Positions 48,667 to 57,452 of a stretch of 64,000 nt of DNA are shown one piece after another (position 1 is the stretch's first letter; every line of letters begins with the position of its first letter). Location: contig JACUTU010000004.1 in NCBI GenBank assembly GCA_014859685.1, forward strand, positions 62,001 through 126,000, written 5' to 3'. Under the pieces are notes generated by a model. The model was given only the letters and a program-made list of their open reading frames with translations, searched no databases and was not told the DNA's origin. Both the position numbers and the translations under genes were made by a program. The DNA is from Sulfurospirillum sp. Lineage in GTDB: Bacteria; Campylobacterota; Campylobacteria; Campylobacterales; Sulfurospirillaceae.

Positions 48667-50716
48667 AAATCTATTTTTTATTTTTTTATCATTAAATTCT
48701 ATCCTTATGGCGACACAAGATGTAGAGATTCTTGCTAAAAATATTTCTAAAGATGGGGATTTGATTCATGCAAAAGAGGAAGTGGTTCTTTACTCACAAA
48801 AATATATTCTTTCAAGCGATAGCGGCACCTACAATATAATCAGCAAAGATGTTAGTCTTGTTGGTAATGTAACTTTTTTCGAAGGGACAGATTTTGTTTC
48901 ACATGCCTCTAAGCTTGAGATGAATTTAGAAAATGATAGTGGTAATATGCAGCCATTTTTTGTTTTCAATCCAACAACTAGTATGTGGATGAAATGTGAA
49001 GATGGGAATTTCAATGCCCAATCGTATCTAGCAAAAAAAGCAATTACCTCTACATGTGAAGTGCAAGATCCTGATTGGAAGATCGGATTTCAGACAGGTG
49101 AATACAATAAGCAAACTAAGTTTATGCAGCTTTATAACACTCTTTTTTACATCAAAGATGTGCCAGTTTTTTATCTTCCATATTTTGCATATTCAATGGA
49201 TAAAAGCCGACGCACAGGACTTTTGCGTCCTGAATTTGGTTATGGTAAAGATGAAGGATTTTATTATCTCCAACCACTTTTTATAGCTCCTGCGAAAAAT
49301 TGGGATTTAGAATTTGATCCACAGATTCGAACCCTCAGAGGTTATGGGCTAGATGCAACGATGCGATTTGTGGATTCGCCCTATTCGCAAGGTAAATTCT
49401 CTTTGGGAGAGTTCAAAGAGTACTCCTCTTATGCTTTAGAAAATAAACTTAAAAATGAAAAACATAGAGGCTATTCTTTGTACTATGATCGCAACAATAT
49501 TTTTTCAGACACAAAAGAAGCACAGAGTGAAGATGGACTTTTGTTTGATTTTCAGTACCTAAATGATATCGATTATCTCAATACCCTTAAAGGTGAAAGT
49601 ATTTCTTATGATAAGCTTGTGACTTCAAGAGCAAATTATTTTTACAAAAGAGACAAAGATTACTTCGGTGCTTATGCTAAGTATTATATAGATACGGATA
49701 AAGTAAACAATAAAGATACACTTCAAGAGTTGCCAACTTTACAATACCATCGTTTCACAGATAATCTATTTGCCGATAATATCTACTATTCTTTGGATTA
49801 TAAAACAACAAATTATACAAGAAATGAGGGCTCAACTGCTTTTCAAAATGAGCTTAATATTCCAGTTGGTATCCATTTTCCACTTTTTAAAGAGTATCTC
49901 AATTTTTCATTTAGTGAAAATTTCTATCTCACAAGGGTTAATTACGGCAACGCTTCCTTGTCTCACAACTTTGGGCAATACAGCAAAAATACACACATTT
50001 TTTCACTGTATAGTGATCTAGCAAAAGCGTATCCAGATTTTTTTCACACGATTTATCTTGGTGCAAACTATACACTTCCAGGATATTCAAACTCAAAAGG
50101 ATATTTTGAAACTTTTATTCCTACGAGTGATGATAAGGAAAATCTCAGTCTAAACCTTGTACAGTTTTTTTACAATAGTGCTGGTGAAAAAAAAGTTTCA
50201 CATGTACTCAGACAAGTCATTTATCTGAGCGATTATGATTATAAGTATGGGGATTTAGAAAATACACTTAAACTGTATCTCTCAAGCAATGTAAATATCA
50301 CAACTATTCTTAATTATTCACATCAGTATGCAAAAACAACAAAATTGCAAACAGTTATCACCTATAAAAACGAACAGTATGATGCTTCACTAATTTATAC
50401 ACATGAAAATGAGAAAGAAATTGAAAAGACGAACTTTATCAGTCTTGATTTTAAAACAAATTATGTAAAAAATTACAATCTTTTCTCAGGTGCTGATTAT
50501 GATATACAAAATGCCTTTTTTAAAGCATGGAAAATAGGTTGGAAATTTGATAGAAAATGTTGGGATTATTCGATCATTTATAGAGAAGATCGTACGCCTA
50601 AACTTACTGGCGCAGGAAGTGATGTTGTGAAAAGAAAAGGGATTTATCTTACATTTAATTTAGCACAAATTGGTGCTGTTAATTATGATTTTATAAAAGA
50701 ATCTGGAGTGCAATGA
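48656..50716 (+). CDS. lptD: LPS assembly outer-membrane protein LptD
   Basis: Outer-membrane beta-barrel that inserts lipopolysaccharide into the outer leaflet. The 686 residues have a signal peptide (about 1-19), an N-terminal OstA/jellyroll domain (VEILAKNISKDGDLIHAKEE ... GNVTFFEG) and an LptD barrel (FYIKDVPVFYLPYFAYSMDKSRRTGLLRPEFGY). Cysteines are few, so the E. coli disulfide pattern is not conserved. Overlaps its neighbours by 11 and 4 bases. Confidence 0.93.
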   Translation: MLFKNLFFIFLSLNSILMATQDVEILAKNISKDGDLIHAKEEVVLYSQKYILSSDSGTYNIISKDVSLVGNVTFFEGTDFVSHASKLEMNLENDSGNMQPFFVFNPTTSMWMKCEDGNFNAQSYLAKKAITSTCEVQDPDWKIGFQTGEYNKQTKFMQLYNTLFYIKDVPVFYLPYFAYSMDKSRRTGLLRPEFGYGKDEGFYYLQPLFIAPAKNWDLEFDPQIRTLRGYGLDATMRFVDSPYSQGKFSLGEFKEYSSYALENKLKNEKHRGYSLYYDRNNIFSDTKEAQSEDGLLFDFQYLNDIDYLNTLKGESISYDKLVTSRANYFYKRDKDYFGAYAKYYIDTDKVNNKDTLQELPTLQYHRFTDNLFADNIYYSLDYKTTNYTRNEGSTAFQNELNIPVGIHFPLFKEYLNFSFSENFYLTRVNYGNASLSHNFGQYSKNTHIFSLYSDLAKAYPDFFHTIYLGANYTLPGYSNSKGYFETFIPTSDDKENLSLNLVQFFYNSAGEKKVSHVLRQVIYLSDYDYKYGDLENTLKLYLSSNVNITTILNYSHQYAKTTKLQTVITYKNEQYDASLIYTHENEKEIEKTNFISLDFKTNYVKNYNLFSGADYDIQNAFFKAWKIGWKFDRKCWDYSIIYREDRTPKLTGAGSDVVKRKGIYLTFNLAQIGAVNYDFIKESGVQ

Positions 50717-51411
50717 TGGCGCAAGAGAAAACTGAGACTTTTTTTCAAGATGATTTAGATGCTGCAAAACAACTGTATGAAATTTTGTCTACACAAAATA
50801 TCCACTCTGATGATTGGTTGTTAGTAGCAATCAATGCAGAAGCTTTGCGTATTGTAGATGATCTTGCTAAAAGGCTACATGTAAAATATGATCTTTTATT
50901 TATTGAACCTATATATGCTCCAAATAATAACGAATGTGCTGTAGCTATGGTAAGCGAAACAGAAGAGATTGTTTTGCACCAAGCGCTAGTAGATGCCTTT
51001 GATATAAGTTTGGATTTTGTCTATGCGCAAGCACATAGACAGTATGAGGAGAAGATTTTAAAGAAAATATACCAGTACAGAAGAGGAGATTTGATCAGCA
51101 CACTTGCGGATAAGAATGTGCTTCTAGTAGATTTGGGTTGTGAAACAGGTATGAGCGCACTTATAGCTACAAAAACAGCCATAGGGTTGCATGCAAAATC
51201 GGTAGCATATGCAACACCAGTGATAGCTAGCAATGTTTTAGCCGTGCTTGATCCAATCATTGATGAGATATTTACATCGTATAAGGTTTCAAACTTTGTT
51301 GATGCTGGATTTTACTATGCCGTATCAAATAAAATGAGTTCAGAAGATGAGATAGAAATAATCAAAAATGCAAAAAATTATTTGCCATTTCAAAAAATAG
51401 GAGAAAAATAG
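50713..51411 (+). CDS. Phosphoribosyltransferase-like protein
   Basis: A 232-residue cytoplasmic protein with a type I phosphoribosyltransferase-like core: the PRPP-loop region reads KNVLLVDLGCETGMSALIA, where active enzymes have a VDDxxxTG pattern, so the second acidic residue is changed. A regulatory or altered-substrate role is possible. It lies between lptD and pnp as in C. jejuni. Two tandem ATG codons (50713 and 50716) could start it. Confidence 0.75.
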   Translation: MMAQEKTETFFQDDLDAAKQLYEILSTQNIHSDDWLLVAINAEALRIVDDLAKRLHVKYDLLFIEPIYAPNNNECAVAMVSETEEIVLHQALVDAFDISLDFVYAQAHRQYEEKILKKIYQYRRGDLISTLADKNVLLVDLGCETGMSALIATKTAIGLHAKSVAYATPVIASNVLAVLDPIIDEIFTSYKVSNFVDAGFYYAVSNKMSSEDEIEIIKNAKNYLPFQKIGEK

Positions 51412-53652
51412 ATGCAATACAAGATAGAAGTAAATAATCAAGAAGAGATCTTTGATGTTGATAAAGTAGCAAAACAAGCAGCGGGCTCTGTTTTATTGCG
51501 GATAAAAAATACAGTAATACTTGCAGCCGTGGCTAGAGATGACAATCAGGTTGATGGAAATTTTGTACCACTTACGGTGCAATATGTTGAAAAAATGTAT
51601 GCCGCAGGAAGATTTCCAGGGGGTTACATCAAGAGAGAAACCAAGCCAAGTGATTTTGAAACGCTCACTTCACGAGTCATCGATAGAAGCTTGCGTCCAC
51701 TATTTCCAAAAGGGTATGCATATCCAACACAGATAACCGTTTTCGTACTTAGTTGTGATCCGGAAGTTGATTTGCAAGTTGCTGCACTCAATGCCGCAAG
51801 TACTGCTTTATATCTTTCAGATATACCGGTCAATAAAAATGTTTCAGGTGTAAGAGTTGGTTATATCGATGGAAAATATGTCCTCAATCCTAGCAATAGT
51901 GATTTAAAACAAAGTACACTAGATCTGTATGTTGCTGGTACAAAAGAGGAACTCTTGATGATAGAAATGCGTTCATCATCCACACAAAGCACATTTTCTT
52001 TACCAATGGCAGCAATTGATCCTATGCTTGATCCTGCTTTGAGCGAGAGTTTTATGGAGTCACAAAATGCAAATGAATTTAGTGAAGACGCAATTTTAGA
52101 AGCGATAAATATAGCACAAAATGCGATCACAAATGCAACAACCGCATATGAATCTACATTTGCCCCACTTAAAAAAGAAGATGCGAAGTTACAGTACAAA
52201 GAAGATTTGAAAAACGACTCTATTTTTACTTATGTTGATGAATTCTATAAAGATGCAATAAAAAATGCTGTTGCAAAAATGGCAAAAAGTGAAAGAGCAA
52301 CAGAGTTAAATGAAGTTGTGAGAACTATACTTGCGGATGATGTTGCAGTAGCAGAAGCGTGGAGTTTCGATATCGTTAATGCTGTTGTTAATGAGTATAA
52401 AAAGAAAATGGTTAGAGAAATGATCGTTCATGAGCAAAGAAGAGCTGATGGTAGAAGTTTGCGAGAGATTCGACCGATAAGTATTGAAACTAACATCCTT
52501 CCAAATGCACACGGCTCTTGTCTTTTCACAAGAGGACAAACGCAAGCACTTGCTATTGTGACACTTGGTGGTGATAAAGATGGTCAAATGTATGATATGC
52601 TCACCGAGCGAGGTGGTGTTACAGATACTTTCATGGTCAATTACAATTTTCCTGGCTTTTCAGTTGGCGAAGCAACGCCATTGCGAGCTCCTGGCAGAAG
52701 AGAATTAGGGCATGGTAACTTGGCAAGAAGAGCATTAGAGCCATTTTTACAGATGGATAGATTGCAAACTATTAGACTTGTTTCGGAAATTTTAGAATCA
52801 AATGGCTCATCATCAATGGCAACTATCTGTGGCGGGTCTTTAGCACTAAGAGCAGCTGGTGTAAAAACTGAAAAACTTGTAGCCGGTATCGCTATGGGGC
52901 TTGTTTTTGAAGGCGATAAACATGCAGTATTGAGCGATATCATGGGGCTTGAAGATCATGACGGCGATATGGATTTTAAAGTTGCTGGAAGTATCGATGG
53001 AATTACAGCATTGCAAATGGATATAAAACTAGGTGGGATTTCACAAGAGGTACTTAAAGAAGCGTTATATCAAGCAAAAGAGGGCAGAGAACATATATTG
53101 GGTTTAATGGAAACAGCAGATAAAGAGATAAAAATCAACAATGAAGTATTGCCAAAACTTGAACTTTTTAGCGTAGATCCATCAAAAATAGTTGATATCA
53201 TTGGTCAGGGTGGAAAAGTAATCCGTGAATTGATAGAAAAATTTGAAGTTTCTATCGACCTTGTGCGAGATAAGGGTGAAGTAAAAATTGCAGGTGACAA
53301 TAAAACAAAAGTTGAAGCCGCAAAAAGCCAAATCATGGAAATTGTGAATAAACCAGCCTTTGGAGGCAGAGGTGGCGGAAGAGATAGCAGAAACTCAAGA
53401 GGACCAAGAAGAGACGAAGCTCCAGCCCCATCTTTTGTAAAAGATGAAATCGTTGAGGGGAAAGTTGCACGAATAGTTGATTTTGGAGCATTTATTACAC
53501 TGCCAGGTGACATTGATGGACTCTTACATGTAAGTAAAATTGCCGATCATCGTGTTGAGCGAGTGAGTGATTATCTTGAGATAGATCAAATAGTAAAAGT
53601 TCGGATTTTGAAACAAGATGGTCGAAAAATAGAATTAGGACTTGAAAAATAG
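51412..53652 (+). CDS. pnp: Polyribonucleotide nucleotidyltransferase (PNPase)
   Basis: 3'-5' phosphorolytic exoribonuclease of RNA decay. The 746 residues include two RNase PH domains with a helical linker (FFRGQT-like [50 protein letters not shown]), a KH domain ([17 protein letters not shown]) and a C-terminal S1 domain ([31 protein letters not shown]). A Gly/Arg-rich linker ([15 protein letters not shown]) separates KH and S1, an addition that is not typical of E. coli PNPase and may bind RNA. Confidence 0.97.
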   Translation: MQYKIEVNNQEEIFDVDKVAKQAAGSVLLRIKNTVILAAVARDDNQVDGNFVPLTVQYVEKMYAAGRFPGGYIKRETKPSDFETLTSRVIDRSLRPLFPKGYAYPTQITVFVLSCDPEVDLQVAALNAASTALYLSDIPVNKNVSGVRVGYIDGKYVLNPSNSDLKQSTLDLYVAGTKEELLMIEMRSSSTQSTFSLPMAAIDPMLDPALSESFMESQNANEFSEDAILEAINIAQNAITNATTAYESTFAPLKKEDAKLQYKEDLKNDSIFTYVDEFYKDAIKNAVAKMAKSERATELNEVVRTILADDVAVAEAWSFDIVNAVVNEYKKKMVREMIVHEQRRADGRSLREIRPISIETNILPNAHGSCLFTRGQTQALAIVTLGGDKDGQMYDMLTERGGVTDTFMVNYNFPGFSVGEATPLRAPGRRELGHGNLARRALEPFLQMDRLQTIRLVSEILESNGSSSMATICGGSLALRAAGVKTEKLVAGIAMGLVFEGDKHAVLSDIMGLEDHDGDMDFKVAGSIDGITALQMDIKLGGISQEVLKEALYQAKEGREHILGLMETADKEIKINNEVLPKLELFSVDPSKIVDIIGQGGKVIRELIEKFEVSIDLVRDKGEVKIAGDNKTKVEAAKSQIMEIVNKPAFGGRGGGRDSRNSRGPRRDEAPAPSFVKDEIVEGKVARIVDFGAFITLPGDIDGLLHVSKIADHRVERVSDYLEIDQIVKVRILKQDGRKIELGLEK

Positions 53653-53684
53653 TCTAATTAAAGATTTTTTAACATAAATCTCGC

Positions 53685-53690
53685 TAAAAT
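53685..53690 (+). promoter_or_regulatory. Possible -10 element for atpE
   Basis: GCTAAAAT, about 65 bases before the atpE start, with no clear -35 box. The 103-base gap also has a small inverted repeat (CCTAC/GTAGG). Confidence 0.35.
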
Positions 53691-53755
53691 CACGCCTACA
53701 AAGTGATAAGTAGGGGTATATGAGCCGAACAGACTTTGAAAATTAGGAGAATTCT

Positions 53756-54055
53756 ATGAAAAAATTTCTTTTTCTTATGATTGCATTTGCAACATTTGCT
53801 TTTGCTGGTGATGGTGAAATGCTGAAAGCATATTCAGTAATTGCAGCATCTTTAGGTCTTGGTATAGCCGCTCTTGGTGGCGCTATTGGTATGGGAAATA
53901 CAGCAGCAGCTACAATAGCTGGAACTGCAAGAAACCCAGGAATTGGTGCAAAGTTAATGACAACTATGTTTATCGCATTAGCGATGATCGAAGCGCAAGT
54001 TATTTACGCTCTTGTTGTATCTTTGCTTGTACTTTACGCAAACCCTTTTATGTAA
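53756..54055 (+). CDS. atpE: ATP synthase F0 subunit c
   Basis: Forms the rotating proton ring of ATP synthase. The 99-residue protein has an N-terminal extension of about 20 residues that looks like a signal peptide (KKFLFLMIAFATFAFA), then two membrane helices with a Gly/Ala-rich first helix and the ion-binding Glu in MIEAQVIYALV. Such extended c subunits and an atpE apart from the other atp genes are usual in Campylobacterota. AGGAG precedes the start; a terminator follows. A Gln or other Na+ ligand next to the Glu is not obvious, so protons are the likely ion. Confidence 0.95.
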   Translation: MKKFLFLMIAFATFAFAGDGEMLKAYSVIAASLGLGIAALGGAIGMGNTAAATIAGTARNPGIGAKLMTTMFIALAMIEAQVIYALVVSLLVLYANPFM

Positions 54056-54061
54056 TAATCA

Positions 54062-54097
54062 GGGGCTATTTTATCATAGCCCCATCCTCATTTTTTT
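54062..54097 (+). terminator. Rho-independent terminator after atpE
   Basis: Perfect stem GGGGCTA/TAGCCCC (54062-54068 and 54077-54083) with an 8-base loop and a T7 run at 54091-54097. It closes the core region before the tRNA genes. Confidence 0.85.
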
Positions 54098-54099
54098 GT

Positions 54100-54151
54100 G
54101 CGACGGTGGTGGAATTGGTAGACACGCTATCTTGAGGGAACAAATCAAGAT
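54100..54151 (+). pseudogene. Truncated tRNA-Leu (5' half)
   Basis: GCGACGG acceptor 5' strand, the D arm (GGTGGAATTGGTAGACAC) and the anticodon 5' stem and loop (CTATC-TTGAGGG) are present, but no matching 3' half: no T arm and no CCGTCGC acceptor strand before the next tRNA. Instead a hairpin (ATCTTGA/TCAAGAT, 54129-54151) forms from the break on. It is a different Leu tRNA from the intact one 32 bases further on. It probably lost its 3' half in an integration or deletion. Confidence 0.75.
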
Positions 54152-54182
54152 AAATGGTCGTTGAAAGAGTTTTTTATATTTA

Positions 54183-54266
54183 GCGGACGTGGTGGAATGG
54201 TAGACACGCGGGCTTGAGGGGCTCGTGCTTCACGGCGTGGGGGTTCAAATCCCCCCGTCCGCACCA
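54183..54266 (+). tRNA. tRNA-Leu (GAG)
   Basis: Complete class II tRNA of 84 bases with encoded CCA. Acceptor strands GCGGACG and CGTCCGC pair fully; anticodon stem CGGGC/GCTCG with loop TTGAGGG gives anticodon GAG (reads CUC/CUU); a long variable arm and the T arm (GGGGGTTCAAATCCCCC) follow. It marks the boundary between core and accessory genes. Confidence 0.95.
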
Positions 54267-54596
54267 TAAAAAATTTCAAAATCAACAAAAATCTAGCAGT
54301 AGTTCTTGACTCATTTTACGCTTTTGACAACATTTTGGTAACTAAATTTTCTCGGTCTTTTCTCGGTAAACCCAAAAATCTTCAATATTCTTAACATAAA
54401 CTTAATATCATCTTCAAAACATCGATAAATAGGGACTTTGCAAGCCATCAAACTGTGTTTTTATAGCTTTGTTTGATAAGTTTCGCAAGATTTTCAAGTT
54501 ATGCAAGTTTTCTAATTTTTATAGCTCTTGTTGACAATTTTATTGTTTTGTACTAGAATACAAAATATATACTAATTTATATGTATTGGAATAAAA
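54267..54596. other. Gap after tRNA-Leu with promoter for the ATPase gene
   Basis: 330 bases without a gene. It holds a tandem 10-base repeat TTTTCTCGGT (54347-54356 and 54358-54367) of unknown role and, at the right end, the promoter described separately. No integrase frame is seen, and the 3' end of the tRNA is not repeated anywhere in the rest of the window that I can find. Confidence 0.5.
54531..54565 (+). promoter_or_regulatory. Consensus sigma-70 promoter with operator-like inverted repeat
   Basis: TTGACA (54531-54536), 17-base spacer, TAGAAT (54554-54559): a near-perfect sigma-70 promoter with a -35 box, unlike the core promoters here. An inverted repeat TTTTGTA/TACAAAA (54546-54552 and 54559-54565) spans the -10 and would suit a repressor. 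Confidence 0.7.
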
Positions 54597-55787
54597 ATGA
54601 TAGAACAACTACAACTACTTTCAAACCAAATCTTAGCTCAAAAGGTACCTGATTATAAAAGGTTTCTTTTTTCTGAGATAGATTTTAATGAACGGCTTAT
54701 TGGAGTTTTAGGCTCACGAGGTGTGGGTAAAACAACTATTTTACTCCAATATCTTCATGAGATATATAAAAATAAAAAAACACTTTACATTATGGCAGAT
54801 CATCCCATTGTAGTCCAACTTGGATTGTTCGCTATTGCCGATGAGTTTCAGAAAAAAGGGGGAGAGGTTTTAATAATTGATGAAATTCATAAAATTAAAA
54901 GTTTTGAGGTAGATCTCAAACTTATATACGATAGCTTTTTTAGTTTGAATGTAGTGTTCACAGGTTCCAATGCGGTCGCAATTGACAATGCAAAAGCAGA
55001 TTTAAGCAGGCGAGCAGTGATCTATAAACTACCGGTGCTCTCATTTAGAGAGTTCTTGGAGTTAGAAACTAATGAAAAGTTTGAACCTTTTTCTTTGGAA
55101 GATCTATTGAAAAATCATACTTTACTAGCTACAGAAATTCTATTAAAAGTAAAACCATTTGTGTATTTTGAGGAGTATTTAAAAAATGGTGCATACCCGT
55201 TTTATACAACTAGTAAAACGAGCTACATACAAAAATTACTGAGTGCCTCTATGCAGATATTAGAAACCGATCTACCTATGATCTATACTATTGATCACGA
55301 CAAGATAAACGCACTCAAAAAAATTATGATAATGCTTTGCCAAAGCGAACCATATGACATAAACATCTCTAAACTTTGTGCTGCAGTTGAACTTAACCAA
55401 AGAACACTCTATAAATACTTAGGAATATTACAAGCAGCAGGACTCATCAGAATACTCGGTGCAAAGTCAAGCGGTGTGAGCATAATTTCTAAACCTGAGA
55501 AGCTATACTTGGACAATACAAACCTTTTTTCAATATTTTGTGACAGTGCAAAAATAGGGACTATAAGAGAAACTTTCTTTGCTTCGCCTGTTTCATATAA
55601 ACATAATATAAACTATCCTAAAAGCGGAGACTTCATACTTGATGACAAATATACATTTGAGATCGGTGGAAAAGATAAAAATATCAAACAGATTAAAAAT
55701 CTAGAAGATGCTTATATTGTTGCAGATGATATAGAGATTGGTATTGATAATAAAATTCCTCTTTGGCTATTTGGATTTATCTATTAA
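54597..55787 (+). CDS. AAA-type ATPase with DUF4143-like C-terminus
   Basis: A 396-residue protein of the AAA_14/DUF4143 type: Walker A GSRGVGKTT (about 39-47), Walker B VLIIDEIHKI (about 92-101), a sensor-like FTGSNAV, a helix-turn-helix-like region (NISKLCAAVELNQRTLYKYLGIL) and a C-terminal nuclease-like stretch (YTFEIGGKDKNIKQIKNL). Such ATPases are very common in mobile and defence regions but their role is unclear. It stands alone with its own strong promoter. Confidence 0.85.
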   Translation: MIEQLQLLSNQILAQKVPDYKRFLFSEIDFNERLIGVLGSRGVGKTTILLQYLHEIYKNKKTLYIMADHPIVVQLGLFAIADEFQKKGGEVLIIDEIHKIKSFEVDLKLIYDSFFSLNVVFTGSNAVAIDNAKADLSRRAVIYKLPVLSFREFLELETNEKFEPFSLEDLLKNHTLLATEILLKVKPFVYFEEYLKNGAYPFYTTSKTSYIQKLLSASMQILETDLPMIYTIDHDKINALKKIMIMLCQSEPYDINISKLCAAVELNQRTLYKYLGILQAAGLIRILGAKSSGVSIISKPEKLYLDNTNLFSIFCDSAKIGTIRETFFASPVSYKHNINYPKSGDFILDDKYTFEIGGKDKNIKQIKNLEDAYIVADDIEIGIDNKIPLWLFGFIY

Positions 55788-55930
55788 GCTTACATCTATC
55801 GTATTTTAAAACTTTGTATCTTTTTGAAACATAGAAAAATATTTACTGTGTCAGCATATATCACTATGTATCAATCAAAATTTACCCCTAGAATTGGCTT
55901 GTTTTTTCAAATATACTCTTAATAGATAGC

Positions 55931-55940
55931 GATTTTGTCC
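55931..55940. repeat. GATTTTGTCC element, copy 1
   Basis: Ten-base element 28 bases before the orphan gene at 55969. Its reverse complement GGACAAAATC occurs twice downstream of the gene at 56684-56693 and 56728-56737. Confidence 0.4.
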
Positions 55941-55968
55941 TATCAAATAAAGGTTATTAAGGAAAAAA

Positions 55969-56577
55969 ATGCCACGAATTAAATCAAAAGAAAAATCTTC
56001 ACTCTTAGATATATATCCGTATTCAAAAGATGCTTTTCGATATCTGTATGATAAATTAACAGATAAAGATTTTAAGCGACCGTATATTTATTATGACAAA
56101 GCCATAAATGCAGTGCCTGGAATAATTTGGGATATTACACAAGGTGAGCCAGAAATTACCGAGATTATTTCCACTATGGATAAAATGGTTGGCATCCGCT
56201 CAGAGAAAACAAAATCACGACTTGAGAAGATCGTAGATACTTGGCTTAAAAAAGCGTACTATTTGAAACTCAAAAAAGGTTATGTAATTCATCGTTCATT
56301 TTTACTAAAGTTTGTAAAAACAATATATCAAAATTATGATGAAAACATCAAACGAGCAGCTATTTATCATTTTGACAAATACAATGATAAAAACAAAAAA
56401 AAGATCAAAAGAGTCTATGAAAATATTCGCTTAAATAATCTGCAAGAAAGGTATCCAGAGTTTAATATTTTCGATGCGTATGCCTATGCACTTGTGACTG
56501 AAAAGTTCAAAATAAAAGAAGATGATCTTATAGAGTTTGAGAATATTGTCGCCCTCTTAAAGTCTCCAAATGAGTAA
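55969..56577 (+). CDS. Orphan protein of unknown function
   Basis: A 202-residue, strongly charged (Lys/Asp/Glu-rich), largely helical soluble protein with no motif I recognise. No signal peptide or membrane helix. The start MPRIKSKEKSS is preceded by AAGGAAAAA. It lies between the ATPase gene and an XRE regulator on the other strand and is flanked by three copies of a 10-base element. Could be a defence or phage-derived protein; no evidence favours any function. Confidence 0.65.
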   Translation: MPRIKSKEKSSLLDIYPYSKDAFRYLYDKLTDKDFKRPYIYYDKAINAVPGIIWDITQGEPEITEIISTMDKMVGIRSEKTKSRLEKIVDTWLKKAYYLKLKKGYVIHRSFLLKFVKTIYQNYDENIKRAAIYHFDKYNDKNKKKIKRVYENIRLNNLQERYPEFNIFDAYAYALVTEKFKIKEDDLIEFENIVALLKSPNE

Positions 56578-56683
56578 AAGGGACGAAAAATTCAACCTAG
56601 TAACGATTTTTTCTGACACTATGCTAGAAAGTACTTAATATAGGGCTTTCTCAGTATCGTTTTAGTAAGCATTTTATTTTAGG

Positions 56684-56737
56684 GGACAAAATCAAGTATA
56701 TAAATACTTCTTTTTGTCCTTTTTCAAGGACAAAATC
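56684..56737. repeat. Two GGACAAAATC elements with inverted partner
   Basis: GGACAAAATC at 56684-56693 and 56728-56737, with the opposite-strand form TTTTGTCCT at 56712-56720 between them. 56712-56720 and 56727-56735 form a hairpin (TTTTGTCC/GGACAAAA). Could end transcription of the orphan gene or be operators for the XRE regulator encoded next to them on the minus strand. Confidence 0.45.
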
Positions 56738-56776
56738 ACGCTTATTATGAACGACAGTGAATAGCGACGGACTAAA

Positions 56777-57034
56777 TTATGTTTGGAGTATAAAAAAATC
56801 TCTAATATCTACTTGAAGTACATTAGCAATTTTATAGAGTTGTTCTATGTTGTAGTGTTTGTTTTCATGCCCAGCTTCAATTTTTGCAATTGTACTTACA
56901 GTTTTATGACCGATAGAATGAGCTAAATTTAATTGAGATATATTTTTTTGTTTGCGTATAGCTTTAACATTATCAGCAATTTTTCGATGCAGTTCTTGTA
57001 TATCATCCTGTGAGATTTCCTGTAAATTTTCTAT
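56777..57034 (-). CDS. XRE-family HTH regulator without a normal start codon
   Basis: Reading the minus strand gives an unbroken stretch with a clear Cro/CI helix-turn-helix: RKIADNVKAIRKQKNISQLN, then LAHSIGHKTVSTIAKIEAG and LYKIANVLQVDIRDFF, ending in TAA at 56777. From the upstream in-frame stop (near 57055) to the HTH there is no ATG, GTG or TTG in frame. ATA (57034), ATT or CTG could start it, or a frameshift links it to an ATG (near 57051) in another frame. The 5' limit given is the ATA. Likely a regulator of the nearby accessory genes, or a recently broken one. Confidence 0.6.
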   Translation of the reverse strand: MENLQEISQDDIQELHRKIADNVKAIRKQKNISQLNLAHSIGHKTVSTIAKIEAGHENKHYNIEQLYKIANVLQVDIRDFFILQT

Positions 57035-57167
57035 GTAAAAAATCCTGTAACATTTTTACTTGATTATATAGAATCACACAAATTAATAAAATTCCCTATA
57101 GTGAAATATTTTTTAAGCTAAATCTTTTTATAATAAACCTATAAAATAAATATTTCAGGAGCAAAAC

Positions 57168-57452
57168 ATGGCAGAGTATTTCGCACATGTACTAGCAAGA
57201 CTGATTGTTAGCTATTTAACTTTATTGGTAATATCATTGGCTATTTTGGCAGGTTACTGGGTTATCGCAGATTATAGCTCTATGCTAGCGTTTATACACA
57301 GTGTAAGTGACAATGCTTTTGCAGAGTTTGTTGTATGGATGCCATTTATATTTGCTTGGTTTAAGCCAGATAAGAAAGGTAATGCAAATGCTTACTATCA
57401 CAGACAAGCAAATTTTTGGGCGATGTATGACACTACTGGAGGAAGATGGTAG
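57168..57452 (+). CDS. Small membrane protein (94 residues)
   Basis: Two hydrophobic helices (about 14-35 and 49-65) followed by a polar tail rich in Asn, Tyr and His (NANAYYHRQANFWAMYD). AGGAG lies before the ATG and TATAAT about 40 bases upstream. No known family. It overlaps the next gene by 7 bases, suggesting the two products work together. Confidence 0.6.
   Translation: MAEYFAHVLARLIVSYLTLLVISLAILAGYWVIADYSSMLAFIHSVSDNAFAEFVVWMPFIFAWFKPDKKGNANAYYHRQANFWAMYDTTGGRW

Noticed and set aside
54100-54266. Group I intron or spliced tRNA-Leu spanning both tRNA segments
   Set aside because: The acceptor strands do not match (GCGACGG needs CCGTCGC, but the 3' end is CGTCCGC, which pairs with the second 5' end GCGGACG), and the spacer of about 32-80 bases is far too short for a group I intron.
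54267-54596. Integrase remnant after the tRNA, suggested by the tandem TTTTCTCGGT
   Set aside because: No frame in this gap shows tyrosine recombinase motifs (R...HxxR...Y). The repeat alone is too short to assign.
56684-56737. CRISPR array
   Set aside because: The repeat units are only 10 bases, occur in mixed orientation and have no regular spacers. No cas gene is in the window.
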